Source: Erysipelotrichia bacterium (lineage in GTDB: Bacteria > Bacillota_I > Bacilli_A > Erysipelotrichales > Erysipelotrichaceae). Taken from it: DNA of 33,617 nucleotides. Position numbers and translations under genes: made by a program. Under the pieces are notes generated by a model. That model was not told the DNA's origin. It did not search any database and worked only from the letters and a program-made list of their open reading frames with translations. The stretch lies in contig SAAR01000006.1 of the NCBI GenBank assembly GCA_009916335.1, forward strand, positions 1 to 33,617. Reading direction: 5' to 3'. Positions 7,234-15,211 of this stretch are shown one piece after another (the stretch's first letter is position 1; every line of letters begins with the position of its first letter).

Positions 7234-8094
7234 ATGAATAAACAAAAGATTGCAATTATGAGTGATTCCTGCTGTGATATACCTAAAGAGTATGTTGAAA
7301 AGTACGGTATGTATATTTTACCTTTAAAAGTAATTTATAAAGATAGAGAATACTTAGATGGAGTTGACATTAGTGCACAACAAGTGTATGAAAGTTTAAG
7401 TCAAGAAATCCCATCTACTTCATTACCTTCAGGACAATTAGTCCTTGATTTATTTGCTCAGATTAAAGCAGATGGGTATGAAAAAGTGATTGTTATTACG
7501 TTATCTTCAGGATTAAGTGGTACCAATAATATGATTCATTTAATTGCTGAAGAAGTAAAAGGTTTAGAAATTGCGATTATCGATACAAAAAATATTGCCG
7601 TTGCGGCTGGTTTTCATGCGATACAAGCAGGGCGTTATATTGAAAAAGGGTATGATTTTTCAAATATCATCACAAAGATAGAAAATAATATTACTCGCTC
7701 TAAAGTGTTCTTTGTGGTAGAAACATTAGAGTATTTACAAAAAGGTGGACGTATTGGTTTAGTAGCATCTTTAGTCGGAAATGCTTTAAATCTAAAACCA
7801 ATTATTTCATGTAATGAGGAAGGAATTTACTATACTGTCGCAAAAGTAAGAGGAAGAAAACGTTCTATTTCTAAAACCATAGAATTAGCTTTAAAGGAAA
7901 TGAATAAAGGGGAACAATACTTATTGGCGATCTGTAATGGTGCAGCAACACAAGAGGCAGAGTTAGTGAAACAAGAAGTATTGCCACAAGCAAAAGGTTT
8001 GAAAGCATTTATTGAAGGACAAATTTCTCCTGTTCTAGGAGTACACACAGGACCAGGTTTAATCGGTATTGGTGTTATGCAGATTGATGAATAG
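7234..8094 (+). CDS. DegV family fatty-acid-binding protein (FakB-like)
   Basis: A 286-residue DegV protein. 'KIAIMSDSCCDIPKEY' at the N-terminus is the family's D-S-x-x-D start, 'TSLPSGQLVLDLF' and 'ITLSSGLSGTNNM' are the conserved Ser/Thr loops that hold the fatty-acid carboxylate, and 'LEYLQKGGRIG' is the second signature (near residue 165). FakB proteins present fatty acids to the kinase FakA for phosphorylation; no FakA is in this window. The ATG at 7234 follows GGAGA and the DUF1836 stop; an earlier in-frame start would lie inside DUF1836 and lacks a ribosome site. A terminator follows. Confidence 0.93.
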   Translation: MNKQKIAIMSDSCCDIPKEYVEKYGMYILPLKVIYKDREYLDGVDISAQQVYESLSQEIPSTSLPSGQLVLDLFAQIKADGYEKVIVITLSSGLSGTNNMIHLIAEEVKGLEIAIIDTKNIAVAAGFHAIQAGRYIEKGYDFSNIITKIENNITRSKVFFVVETLEYLQKGGRIGLVASLVGNALNLKPIISCNEEGIYYTVAKVRGRKRSISKTIELALKEMNKGEQYLLAICNGAATQEAELVKQEVLPQAKGLKAFIEGQISPVLGVHTGPGLIGIGVMQIDE

Positions 8095-8101
8095 AATGTG
8101 T

Positions 8102-8133
8102 AAGAGTCTAATGTTTAGTTAGATTCTTTTTTT
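8102..8133 (+). terminator. Terminator of DUF1836-DegV
   Basis: The stem AAGAGTCTAA / TTAGATTCTT has one G-T pair, a short loop and a run of seven T residues. Confidence 0.8.
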
Positions 8134-8197
8134 GTGGACAAACTTTGTTTAAATAAACAAAAAAGTGTATTTTTACTTGGATTCAAGGTAGAAAAGT

Positions 8198-8234
8198 AGC
8201 ATAGACTTTATGCTTTAGTAATGGTATACTAAAG
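8198..8234 (+). promoter_or_regulatory. Bactofilin promoter overlapped by two inverted repeats
   Basis: TAGACT (8202-8207), a 17-bp spacer and TATACT (8225-8230) with an upstream TG make a good extended promoter. Two inverted repeats cover it: AGCATA-N5-TATGCT (8198-8214) on the -35, and CTTTAGTA-N6-TACTAAAG (8213-8234) spanning the -10. Both could be operators. The regulator is unknown. The leader to the start codon is about 105 nt. Confidence 0.5.
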
Positions 8235-8342
8235 TTGTAATTATTTATTGTTCATTTATATGATGCTTAATAAGATAAAAAATAAAATTAATTATCACTA
8301 TTATTAAGGATAAAGAGATTGTAGTAATGGGGAGGCAAAATC

Positions 8343-9071
8343 ATGGCACAGATGAGTTTAGGGAAAAGTCAACTAATCGGAGGATTGAAGATGAGAAAAA
8401 GTCTTATATCGAATTTCATCAATAAATCAAGAGCAATTATTGATGAAGAACTAGATATTGAACAAAGTAATAGTACCGTAAATAATCATCATGATCATGA
8501 AAATGATGGTTATATAATGAAAAATTTTAAAGGAGAAAAAGAAAATATGGACAGAAAAGATAGAAAGTTAGCAGAAGAAGAAAAAGGTTTTATTCAGCCA
8601 AATCCGTCTTTTAATAAAGAGGGCGTGGAATCGACTTCAACCATTGCAGCTGATGTAGTAATCACAGGAAATATTTCTGCTAAAGGAAATCTTAATTTTG
8701 ATGGTAAAATTGATGGCGATATTGAATGCCGCCAAAATTTAAAAGTTGGGGGTGCAGTGAAAGGGAATATTAAAGGCTCTTATGTACGTTTGAACTGTGA
8801 TAAAATCGAAGGAAATGTAGAATGTGAAAACCTTTGTGAAGTGCTTGGCAATACAGCAATTAAAGGTGATGTTACGGCTGCTAATTTAATTGTTGAGGGT
8901 AGTATTGTAGGAACGATCAATGCAAAGGAAAAAGTAACGTTATGTGCAACTTCTGTATTAGAAGGGGATTGTGTAACTGCTCGATTAAAAATTGATGAAG
9001 GAGCAATCGTTAAAGGAAACATTCAAATGGTTAGCGATACAAAAGCGAAGGCAAGCAAAGAAAATAAATAA
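8343..9071 (+). CDS. Bactofilin (polymer-forming cytoskeletal protein)
   Basis: A 242-residue protein with a bactofilin beta-helix domain at about 100-215, built from short repeats: 'ISAKGNLNFDGKIDGDIECRQNLKVGGAVKGNIKG...IEGNVECENLCEVLGNTAIKGDVTAANLIVEGSIVGTINAKEKVTLCATSVLEGD'. Bactofilins polymerise without nucleotide and organise envelope growth or cell shape. The first 100 residues are unusually long, charged and probably disordered, with a His/Asp cluster 'NNHHDHEND'. The ATG at 8343 follows GGGGAGG; in-frame ATGs at 8391 (after GGAGG) and 8547 (after GGAG) could give shorter forms. It stands alone, with its own promoter and terminator. Confidence 0.88.
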   Translation: MAQMSLGKSQLIGGLKMRKSLISNFINKSRAIIDEELDIEQSNSTVNNHHDHENDGYIMKNFKGEKENMDRKDRKLAEEEKGFIQPNPSFNKEGVESTSTIAADVVITGNISAKGNLNFDGKIDGDIECRQNLKVGGAVKGNIKGSYVRLNCDKIEGNVECENLCEVLGNTAIKGDVTAANLIVEGSIVGTINAKEKVTLCATSVLEGDCVTARLKIDEGAIVKGNIQMVSDTKAKASKENK

Positions 9072-9105
9072 GTGTAAAAAAGAGATAATAATATAAATCT
9101 TAAGT

Positions 9106-9155
9106 AAACAATGAAACGTTCAACATAATAGGGGAACACTTCATTGTTTTATTTT
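9106..9155 (+). terminator. Terminator of the bactofilin gene
   Basis: A 10-bp stem, AAACAATGAA (9106-9115) and TTCATTGTTT (9140-9149), has a 24-nt loop and a T-rich tail. Confidence 0.7.
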
Positions 9156-9690
9156 TTGTAAATAATTTTTTTATGTAACGCAAATAGCTCTATATATCCT
9201 TTAAAGAATGTTATTAAAGATTATCTACTTTCATATATATTTTTTTCTAATGTTAATACAATGTTTTTGATAGCATTAAAATTGATGGTTTTTAATTTCT
9301 ATAAACAAATCCTTTTGGTTTTAAATAAGAAACAATGCTACTATAATCTTATATACAATTTACAAAGGGGAATACAGGTGTTATTATATGAATAAAGATA
9401 AGACATAAGTGTTTAAAAAGAAAGGGGAATAGATAACTATTCAAGGTGTAGACCAATGGGGAAAATAAATATATAAATTTTCTTTATACATTGAAAAATT
9501 ATAATTACAGAGGAAACTATATTTTTGAAAATAAAGAATATTAAAAATCATAGAATTAGCTAATGATTACACAAAACAATAAGGAAATAATTATGGTTGT
9601 CATAATAATAAAGCTATACAGATGAGAGTTTTTATAAGAAATTAAATGTAATCATAGGGAATTGAAATGTTAATAATAATATTTAATTGA
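9156..9690. other. Long AT-rich gap without a convincing gene
   Basis: About 530 bp are very AT-rich, and every frame is broken into short pieces. A TATAAT (9342-9347) followed by AAAGGGG (9364-9370) and the six-codon frame starting ATGAATAAAGAT look like gene-start debris. No tRNA, riboswitch or long hairpin was recognised. It may be the decayed remains of an earlier gene or an untranslated leader of the small peptide gene at 9704. Confidence 0.4.
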
Positions 9691-9703
9691 AGGAGGAAAT
9701 ATT

Positions 9704-9823
9704 ATGAATACTAGTTTATTTGTAGGACTTAATGCACTAATAAATGTTGTTTTTCCAGTCATTGTTGTTGTGCTATTATTCTTGATTTATAGGGAATTAG
9801 TGAAAAATAATGATAAAAAATAA
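9704..9823 (+). CDS. 39-residue single-span membrane peptide
   Basis: A short frame encodes MNTSLFVGLNALINVV... with one strongly hydrophobic stretch (about residues 5-30, including 'FPVIVVVLLFLIY') and a charged tail ending 'RELVKNNDKK'. It has a strong ribosome site (AAGGAGG, 6 nt before ATG) and its own terminator 3 nt after the stop codon, which supports real expression. The shape, a short N-terminus, one span and a basic/acidic tail, resembles small membrane stress peptides or type I toxins, but no family motif was recognised and no antisense RNA was identified. Function unknown. Confidence 0.6.
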   Translation: MNTSLFVGLNALINVVFPVIVVVLLFLIYRELVKNNDKK

Positions 9824-9826
9824 ATG

Positions 9827-9848
9827 AAGGAGGCAAGTGCCTCCTTTT
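9827..9848 (+). terminator. Terminator between convergent genes
   Basis: AAGGAGGCA (9827-9835) pairs perfectly with TGCCTCCTT (9838-9846) and is followed by T residues. It ends the small peptide gene and may also work for the exporter operon on the other strand. Confidence 0.75.
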
Positions 9849-9854
9849 GTGTGT

Positions 9855-11582
9855 TTATTCAAACTGTGCGTGATATAAATTAGCATAGTGTTGATTTAAA
9901 GCTAATAATTGTTCGTGTGTTCCTCTCTCTAGTATCTTGCCATGATCCATAAATAAAATTATATCGGCTTCTTTAATTGTTGATAAGCGATGAGCAATGA
10001 CAAAAGAGGTATGTCCTTTCATTAAATTCGCAAAAGCTTTTTGCACAAGAATTTCACTTCTTGTGTCAATATTGCTCGTTGCTTCATCTAAGATTAACAT
10101 TGGTGGATTCATAAGCATAATTCTAGCTATGCAGATTAGCTGTTTTTGTCCTGCAGAAAGATTACTGCCACCTTCACTAATGAGTGTATCATAGCCATTC
10201 TCTAATCGCTTGATAAAGTTATGTGCCATTGCTTTTTTACTAGCTAGAATTACTTCTTCTTCACTTGCATCAGCTTTTCCATATAAAATATTATCCCTAA
10301 TCGTTCCTGAAAATAAGTATGAGTCTTGTAAAACCATACCAAAGTGTGAGCGAAGATTTTGTTTGCTCATTCTCTCAATATCAATTCCATCAATTAAAAT
10401 TCTACCTGCATCAATATCGTAAAACCTCATGAGTAAATTAATCAATGTTGTTTTTCCACAACCCGTTGCTCCGACAATCGCAACTCTTGTACCTGCTTTT
10501 ACTTGAATGTTCATATGTTCAATAAAAGGGTGTTTTTTATCATAAGAGAAAGAAACATCTTGAAAAAATACATTACCAACACATTCACTAAATGTAATTT
10601 TATCTGTTTCTTCTACTTCTTCTATTTCCTCTAAAAAGTCAAAGACACGTTTTGCACTAGCAAATGAATTTTGTAGTTCACTAATGACACCACTTAATTC
10701 GTTAAAGGGTTTGTTATATTGGTTTGCATAGATTAAGAAGGCAGATAGTTCTCCTACGCTCATATGATGATTGACAACGAGTAATGCACCAAGTAATGTT
10801 ACTAAGGCGTAAATCAAATTAGAGATAAAACGAGTTGATGGATTACTCAGTGAGGAGTAAAACTGTGCATCTTGTCCACATAACAACAGTTCATGGTTGA
10901 TTTCATGAAATGTTTGTACTGCTTTTTTTTCATACGATAATACCTTTACTAATTTAAGTGAATCAATCATCTCTTCCATATGTCCACTTAATTGTCCTCT
11001 TACCTTTGATTGTTCATTAAAATACTTGCGTGAATTTTTAACAATATAATAAGCGACAAATAAAGAAATAGGAGTTAAAAGTAAAACAGCACTAGCGATG
11101 AGAGGCTGTATGCGATACATGAAGAACATGGATAATACAATTAGTAAGATACCGTTAAATAGTTGTGAAAAGGTTTGAATTAAACCATCACTAATTAAGT
11201 CAATATCTTGAATGATGCGTGAAATAATATCGCCATGGGCAATACTATCAATGCTTTTAATAGGTAATCTTTGTAGTTTATGAAAACAGGTAATGCGTAA
11301 ATCTTTGATACTCAAATAGGCTAGTTTATTTGCACATAAGCTTAATAACCATTGGAAAAAAGCTGCTAGGATAATAATACAGGCTAATGTGAATAAAGTT
11401 GTTTTTAATGGTTTGAAAGCAACTTTGTGAGCAGCAACCATATAATCAATGGCATCTCCTGTAATACTTGGAACAAGTAACATGAATACAACACTGCCTA
11501 TGGCACCGATAAAAGCAAGAAATAGATAATGCTTATAAGGAGCAAGATAGTGCATTAGTTTTTTAGTGATTGAAGTTTCCAT
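9855..11582 (-). CDS. Heterodimeric ABC exporter, catalytic half (membrane domain + ATPase)
   Basis: A 575-residue half-transporter: six membrane segments in residues 1-310, then an ATPase domain. Walker A is GATGCGKTT (371-379), Walker B MLILDE with the catalytic Glu500, and the switch His531 is in IAHRLSTI. The signature is LSAGQ (475-479) instead of LSGGQ. It pairs with the gene upstream, which has the opposite defects, as in BmrCD, LmrCD or TM287/288 multidrug exporters. The start at 11582 follows AAGGAGG, and the gene overlaps its partner by 20 bp. A longer frame upstream lacks a ribosome site. The substrate is probably a drug or lipid-like molecule, inferred from the family. Confidence 0.92.
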   Translation of the reverse strand: METSITKKLMHYLAPYKHYLFLAFIGAIGSVVFMLLVPSITGDAIDYMVAAHKVAFKPLKTTLFTLACIIILAAFFQWLLSLCANKLAYLSIKDLRITCFHKLQRLPIKSIDSIAHGDIISRIIQDIDLISDGLIQTFSQLFNGILLIVLSMFFMYRIQPLIASAVLLLTPISLFVAYYIVKNSRKYFNEQSKVRGQLSGHMEEMIDSLKLVKVLSYEKKAVQTFHEINHELLLCGQDAQFYSSLSNPSTRFISNLIYALVTLLGALLVVNHHMSVGELSAFLIYANQYNKPFNELSGVISELQNSFASAKRVFDFLEEIEEVEETDKITFSECVGNVFFQDVSFSYDKKHPFIEHMNIQVKAGTRVAIVGATGCGKTTLINLLMRFYDIDAGRILIDGIDIERMSKQNLRSHFGMVLQDSYLFSGTIRDNILYGKADASEEEVILASKKAMAHNFIKRLENGYDTLISEGGSNLSAGQKQLICIARIMLMNPPMLILDEATSNIDTRSEILVQKAFANLMKGHTSFVIAHRLSTIKEADIILFMDHGKILERGTHEQLLALNQHYANLYHAQFE

Positions 11583-13302
11583 GTTCGCTTTCCTCCTTTG
11601 TTTGTGAAGCGTAGATTTCTTGATAGATAGGACAATTTTGTAGTAGATGTTCATGGGTGTTAAAACCAACCATCTTGCCATCATCTAAGACAATAATACG
11701 ATCGCAAGTGTGAATACTTGCAATACGAGAAGATATGTAAATAATCGTATCAAAAGGTAATTGTTTTATTGCTTTTCTAAGTGAGGCATCGTTGCGATAA
11801 TCAAGGGCACTACTAGCATCATCTAAGATTAAAATATGTGCTTGTTGGAGTAAGGCTCTAGCAATACATAAGCGTTGTTTTTGTCCTCCAGAGAAATTAC
11901 TTCCACCACGCTCAATATAAGTATCTAATTGTTTAGGTAATGCATAAACAAAATCGTAAGCTTGGGCTTGTTTTAATGCATCAATTATTTGTTTTTCACT
12001 TGCATCTGCATTCGCCATGCATAAATTTTCACGAATGGTGCCAGAGAATAAGTTTGCCTTTTGCATCACATAGGCGATATCTTTTCTCAGGGTGGATAGA
12101 TAGTATTGTTCGATAGGATTACCATAGTATTCAATCACACCATCACTTGCATCGTATAAACGAGTCATTAATTGAACAAGTGTACTCTTTCCTGCACCAG
12201 TTCCCCCAATAATCCCAATACTTTGTCCCTTATTAATGGTAAAAGAAAGATCACTAAGATTTTCCTCTTCACTTTTTCCATAATAGAAGTGTACATTATG
12301 CAGTGCAAAAATAGGTGCATGTACGTTCTTATTAGCTTCATTAATTACTTCATTTTGTGTATTTTCCATTTTAAAGATGGCAAGAATACGTTTTAAAGAA
12401 ACATTAGCTTTTGTGAAAAGAATGACTAAATTGGCTACTACAAACAAAGCTAAAATAATTTGGTTCATGTAGTTTACAAAGGCGATGATTTCTCCTTGTG
12501 TAAGAGTTCCTATATTAATTCTTATGCCACCAATCCATAAAATAGCAATAATAGCAAAATTAACAACACAATAAGTGGAAGGACTTAGTAAAGAAGATAG
12601 TTTGCTAACACGCATTGCATAGCTAACTACATCATCACTGACTTCATCAAAGCGTTTGTTTTCTTCTTTTTCTTTATTGAAGGAGCGAATGATGCGTACA
12701 CCTGCTAGGTTTTCTTTGGTGTGCATGGATAAAGTGTCTAGCTTTTTTTGTATGCGTGTATATAGAGGAATGCTTTTATGCATAATGGTATACATGATAA
12801 AAATTAAAATAGGTAATGTGATAAAAAAGATGAGCGAAAGTTTAGCATCAATTAAAAAAGCCATAACACTTGCACCAATCACTAAGAAAGGGGCACGCAA
12901 TACTAAGCGAATTAACATCGCAATCGCAACTTGTATTTGATTGACATCGTTGTTGATTCTTGTAATTAATGTAGAAGTTCCTATTTCATCAATTTCACGA
13001 TAGGAAAAATTCGCTATATGAGCAAATAAGTCATCACGAATACGAGTGCCGATTCCCTGTGATGCACGAGAAGCAAAAAACTGTGCAGTGATAGAAGAAA
13101 GAAATCCGACAATGCTTAAGACAAAAAGTAGTATACCATCTTGTATGATAATTGATGTGGTCTTTCCACTAATGCCATAATCAATCATATGAGCGACGAC
13201 TAAAGGAACAAGTAATTCAAAAAAAGCTTCCAGCCATTTAAAGAAAGGACCTAAAATCATATTCTTTTTATAAAATTTCATGTAATTAAGTAATATTTTC
13301 AT
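11563..13302 (-). CDS. Heterodimeric ABC exporter, degenerate-site half
   Basis: A 579-residue half-transporter with six membrane segments (about 1-300) and an ATPase domain. Walker A GGTGAGKST (366-374) and the signature FSGGQ are intact. The catalytic Glu is replaced by Asp495 (ILILDDASS), and the switch His is replaced by Ser (YISSRIASI, near 525). Its own ATP site should be nearly inactive, while its FSGGQ completes the active site of the partner. This split is typical of heterodimeric type IV exporters. The ATG at 13302 follows AAAGGTG; a TTG just before it is also in frame. It is the first gene of the pair and is divergent from a LysR regulator. Confidence 0.92.
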   Translation of the reverse strand: MKILLNYMKFYKKNMILGPFFKWLEAFFELLVPLVVAHMIDYGISGKTTSIIIQDGILLFVLSIVGFLSSITAQFFASRASQGIGTRIRDDLFAHIANFSYREIDEIGTSTLITRINNDVNQIQVAIAMLIRLVLRAPFLVIGASVMAFLIDAKLSLIFFITLPILIFIMYTIMHKSIPLYTRIQKKLDTLSMHTKENLAGVRIIRSFNKEKEENKRFDEVSDDVVSYAMRVSKLSSLLSPSTYCVVNFAIIAILWIGGIRINIGTLTQGEIIAFVNYMNQIILALFVVANLVILFTKANVSLKRILAIFKMENTQNEVINEANKNVHAPIFALHNVHFYYGKSEEENLSDLSFTINKGQSIGIIGGTGAGKSTLVQLMTRLYDASDGVIEYYGNPIEQYYLSTLRKDIAYVMQKANLFSGTIRENLCMANADASEKQIIDALKQAQAYDFVYALPKQLDTYIERGGSNFSGGQKQRLCIARALLQQAHILILDDASSALDYRNDASLRKAIKQLPFDTIIYISSRIASIHTCDRIIVLDDGKMVGFNTHEHLLQNCPIYQEIYASQTKEESEHGNFNH

Positions 13303-13346
13303 CAAATCACCTTTTCTTTATTATTCTGTATCATCATAACAGAAAT

Positions 13347-13386
13347 TATAGTATACTTAAATTATCTAATATATATACTAAGTATA
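13347..13386. promoter_or_regulatory. Candidate LysR-type operator in the divergent promoter region
   Basis: The 106-bp gap between the exporter and lysR genes holds TATACT-A-AGTATA (13374-13386), a perfect 6-1-6 palindrome, and a nearby AGTATACT (13350-13357). Such dyads with T-N11-A shape are typical LysR sites. The gap is AT-rich, so chance matches are possible. Confidence 0.4.
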
Positions 13387-13408
13387 TAAAATATATATAG
13401 GAGAAATT

Positions 13409-14281
13409 ATGGAAACAAAGACTCTACAATATTTTGTCAGTGTTGTCGAAGAAGGAACGATTTCAGCGGCAGCTAAAAAATTAAATATGTGTCAACCACC
13501 ACTTTCTTTAAGTATGAAATTGTTAGAGGAAGAATTAGGGGTAAAACTGCTTATTCGTGGCTCAAGGAAGATTACTTGTACAGAGGCTGGATTAATTTTG
13601 TATCGACGTGCAAAGGATATTTTAGCACTTTGTGATTTTTGTCGTAAAGAAGTGATTGATGTGGATCAAAAGATGCGAGGTACCATTCATTTAGGTATCA
13701 TTTCCTCTAGTGAAGAAACTTTGCTATGTGAAGTGATGGATCAATTTATTGCTAAGTATCCTAATATTACATTTGCATTAAGTGAAGCAAACACCTACGA
13801 ACAAATTGATAACTTAGAAAAACGTATGATTGATGTTGCGATTGTAAGAACACCATTTAATGATACTGGATTGCAAGTACATAAACTACACGATGAACCA
13901 CTTGTTTTTGTTGGACATAAACAATTTTTCACCAATATAAAAGGGGAAAAAATAAGATTAGATCAAATCGGTAATACAGCGATTATTTTATATCGTCGCT
14001 ATTATGATTTATTTATGAATGAATGTTCGAAACTACATATTAAACCTAATATTTTATGTATAAATGAAGATGCAAGAACAACATTAGCTTGGACATTAAG
14101 AAAGTATGGAATAGGACTAGTTCCTTTATCTATTGCCAAAAAAGTGAATGAGCAATATGAGTATAAACTGATTGAGCATGAACGTATGCATACAGAAGTG
14201 GCATTGATTTGGAAAGAAAATCAATATCTCAATCATATTACGAAAACTTTTATTGATAGTTTTATTAAAAATTCGTTATAA
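13409..14281 (+). CDS. LysR family transcriptional regulator
   Basis: A 290-residue LysR protein. The N-terminal winged helix 'LQYFVSVVEEGTISAAAKKLNMCQPPLSLSMKLLEEELGVKLLIRG' (6-51) is the standard family HTH, followed by a linker helix and a periplasmic-binding-like effector domain (about 90-285). The 'TEAGLILYRRAKDIL' segment is also typical. It is transcribed away from the ABC exporter and 29 nt before the YdcF-like gene, with no terminator between, so it probably forms an operon with ydcF and may regulate the exporter. The inducer is unknown. AGGAG at 13400 supports the start. Confidence 0.92.
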   Translation: METKTLQYFVSVVEEGTISAAAKKLNMCQPPLSLSMKLLEEELGVKLLIRGSRKITCTEAGLILYRRAKDILALCDFCRKEVIDVDQKMRGTIHLGIISSSEETLLCEVMDQFIAKYPNITFALSEANTYEQIDNLEKRMIDVAIVRTPFNDTGLQVHKLHDEPLVFVGHKQFFTNIKGEKIRLDQIGNTAIILYRRYYDLFMNECSKLHIKPNILCINEDARTTLAWTLRKYGIGLVPLSIAKKVNEQYEYKLIEHERMHTEVALIWKENQYLNHITKTFIDSFIKNSL

Positions 14282-14310
14282 TTAAAATATAAGGTATGAG
14301 GGAACAGAGT

Positions 14311-15093
14311 ATGAGGAAAAAGAATGTTAAAGGGTTTGATTATGCACTGATTATAATCGGTGTTTTATGTATTGCTTATTTCATTGTTTTATTAATGAAT
14401 ATGTCATTTACTAGATTTTTATTGATTTACCCATTAGTAGCGTTGTTTTGTTTTATTTATGCAGGGATAGAATTAGCTAGTAAACAAAGCAATGCTTATC
14501 GTTTACCACGTTTTTTACGTTATGTCTTTTTCGTTTTTTTACTTGCTTTTTTTTCCTTTTTTATCGTGGCAGAAGGATTGATCATTCATCAAGGAAAGCA
14601 GAAACCTGTGGAAAAAAGTGATTATGTCATTATCTTAGGGGCACAGATTAATGATAATACCATTTCAACATCATTAAAGTATCGTTTAGATGCAGCACTT
14701 GAAATACATGAGCGTTATCCAGATATGGTATTTGTGGTAAGTGGTGGCAAAGGAAATGATGAAAGAGCAAGTGAAGCACGTTTTATGGAAAGCTATTTAC
14801 TAGAACATCATGTAAAAGAAGAACAGATTATATTAGAAGAGAGAAGTACGAATACCTATGAAAATTTATTGTATTCGAAACAATTATTAGATTTATACAG
14901 TGATTCACAAGAGTATAATGTAACAATTATCTCTAATGCATTTCATACCTATCGTAGTAAATATCTTGCTGAAAAAGTAGGATTAAATGCGAATACATAT
15001 GCAGCAAAAATGCATGAAATCAGTATCCCTAATTATTATTTGCGTGAGTTTTTTGCATTAATGAAAGATTTAGTCGTAAATCTAAGGCGTTAA
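14311..15093 (+). CDS. YdcF / SanA-like DUF218 membrane protein
   Basis: A 260-residue protein with three or four N-terminal membrane segments (about 8-90), then a DUF218 domain: 'DYVIILGAQINDNTISTSLKYRLDAALEIHERYPDMVFVVSGGKGNDERASEARFMESYLLEHHVKEEQIILEERSTNTYENLLYSKQLL'. The GxQ start, SGGKG and ERxSTNTxEN motifs are the family core. Members act in envelope or peptidoglycan-linked steps, with the reaction still unclear. The start at 14311 has GAGGG 8 nt upstream; an in-frame ATG at 14296 has no proper ribosome site. The stop codon overlaps a Pho-box-like repeat of the next unit. Confidence 0.88.
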   Translation: MRKKNVKGFDYALIIIGVLCIAYFIVLLMNMSFTRFLLIYPLVALFCFIYAGIELASKQSNAYRLPRFLRYVFFVFLLAFFSFFIVAEGLIIHQGKQKPVEKSDYVIILGAQINDNTISTSLKYRLDAALEIHERYPDMVFVVSGGKGNDERASEARFMESYLLEHHVKEEQIILEERSTNTYENLLYSKQLLDLYSDSQEYNVTIISNAFHTYRSKYLAEKVGLNANTYAAKMHEISIPNYYLREFFALMKDLVVNLRR

Positions 15094-15132
15094 CAAAATC
15101 TTAACATAACGTTATAGGAAGATACATATAGT
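15090..15132 (+). promoter_or_regulatory. Pho-box-like promoter upstream of rpiR
   Basis: Two perfect TTAACA repeats (15090-15095, 15101-15106) and a weaker TTATAG (15112-15117) recur every 11 bp (hexamer plus N5). A -10-like TATAGT (15127-15132) lies 9 bp after. This matches the layout of Bacillus PhoP-activated promoters, where repeats of TT(A/C/T)A(C/T)A end close to -20. A PhoPR system is not in this window. A second -10 candidate, TATAAT, is at 15167-15172. Confidence 0.5.
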
Positions 15133-15180
15133 GAAGTTGCTTTCATAATATACTACCTTTGTAGGTTATAATTACAAATT

Positions 15181-15197
15181 TTGTAGAATTTCTACAA
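15181..15197. promoter_or_regulatory. Operator-like palindrome 1 (rpiR leader)
   Basis: TTGTAGA-ATT-TCTACAA is a perfect 7-3-7 palindrome directly before the rpiR Shine-Dalgarno. Its core, TGTAGA-N3-TCTACA, occurs again at the 3' end of rpiR. The repeat of the same dyad on both sides of the regulator gene supports it being the RpiR binding site. Confidence 0.65.
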
Positions 15198-15211
15198 GGG
15201 GGACAAAGGCG

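Noticed and set aside
9315..9347. TTGGTT...TATAAT promoter in the AT-rich gap
   Set aside because: Spacing is 21 bp, too long for a normal promoter, and nothing clear lies directly downstream; left as a note in the gap entry.
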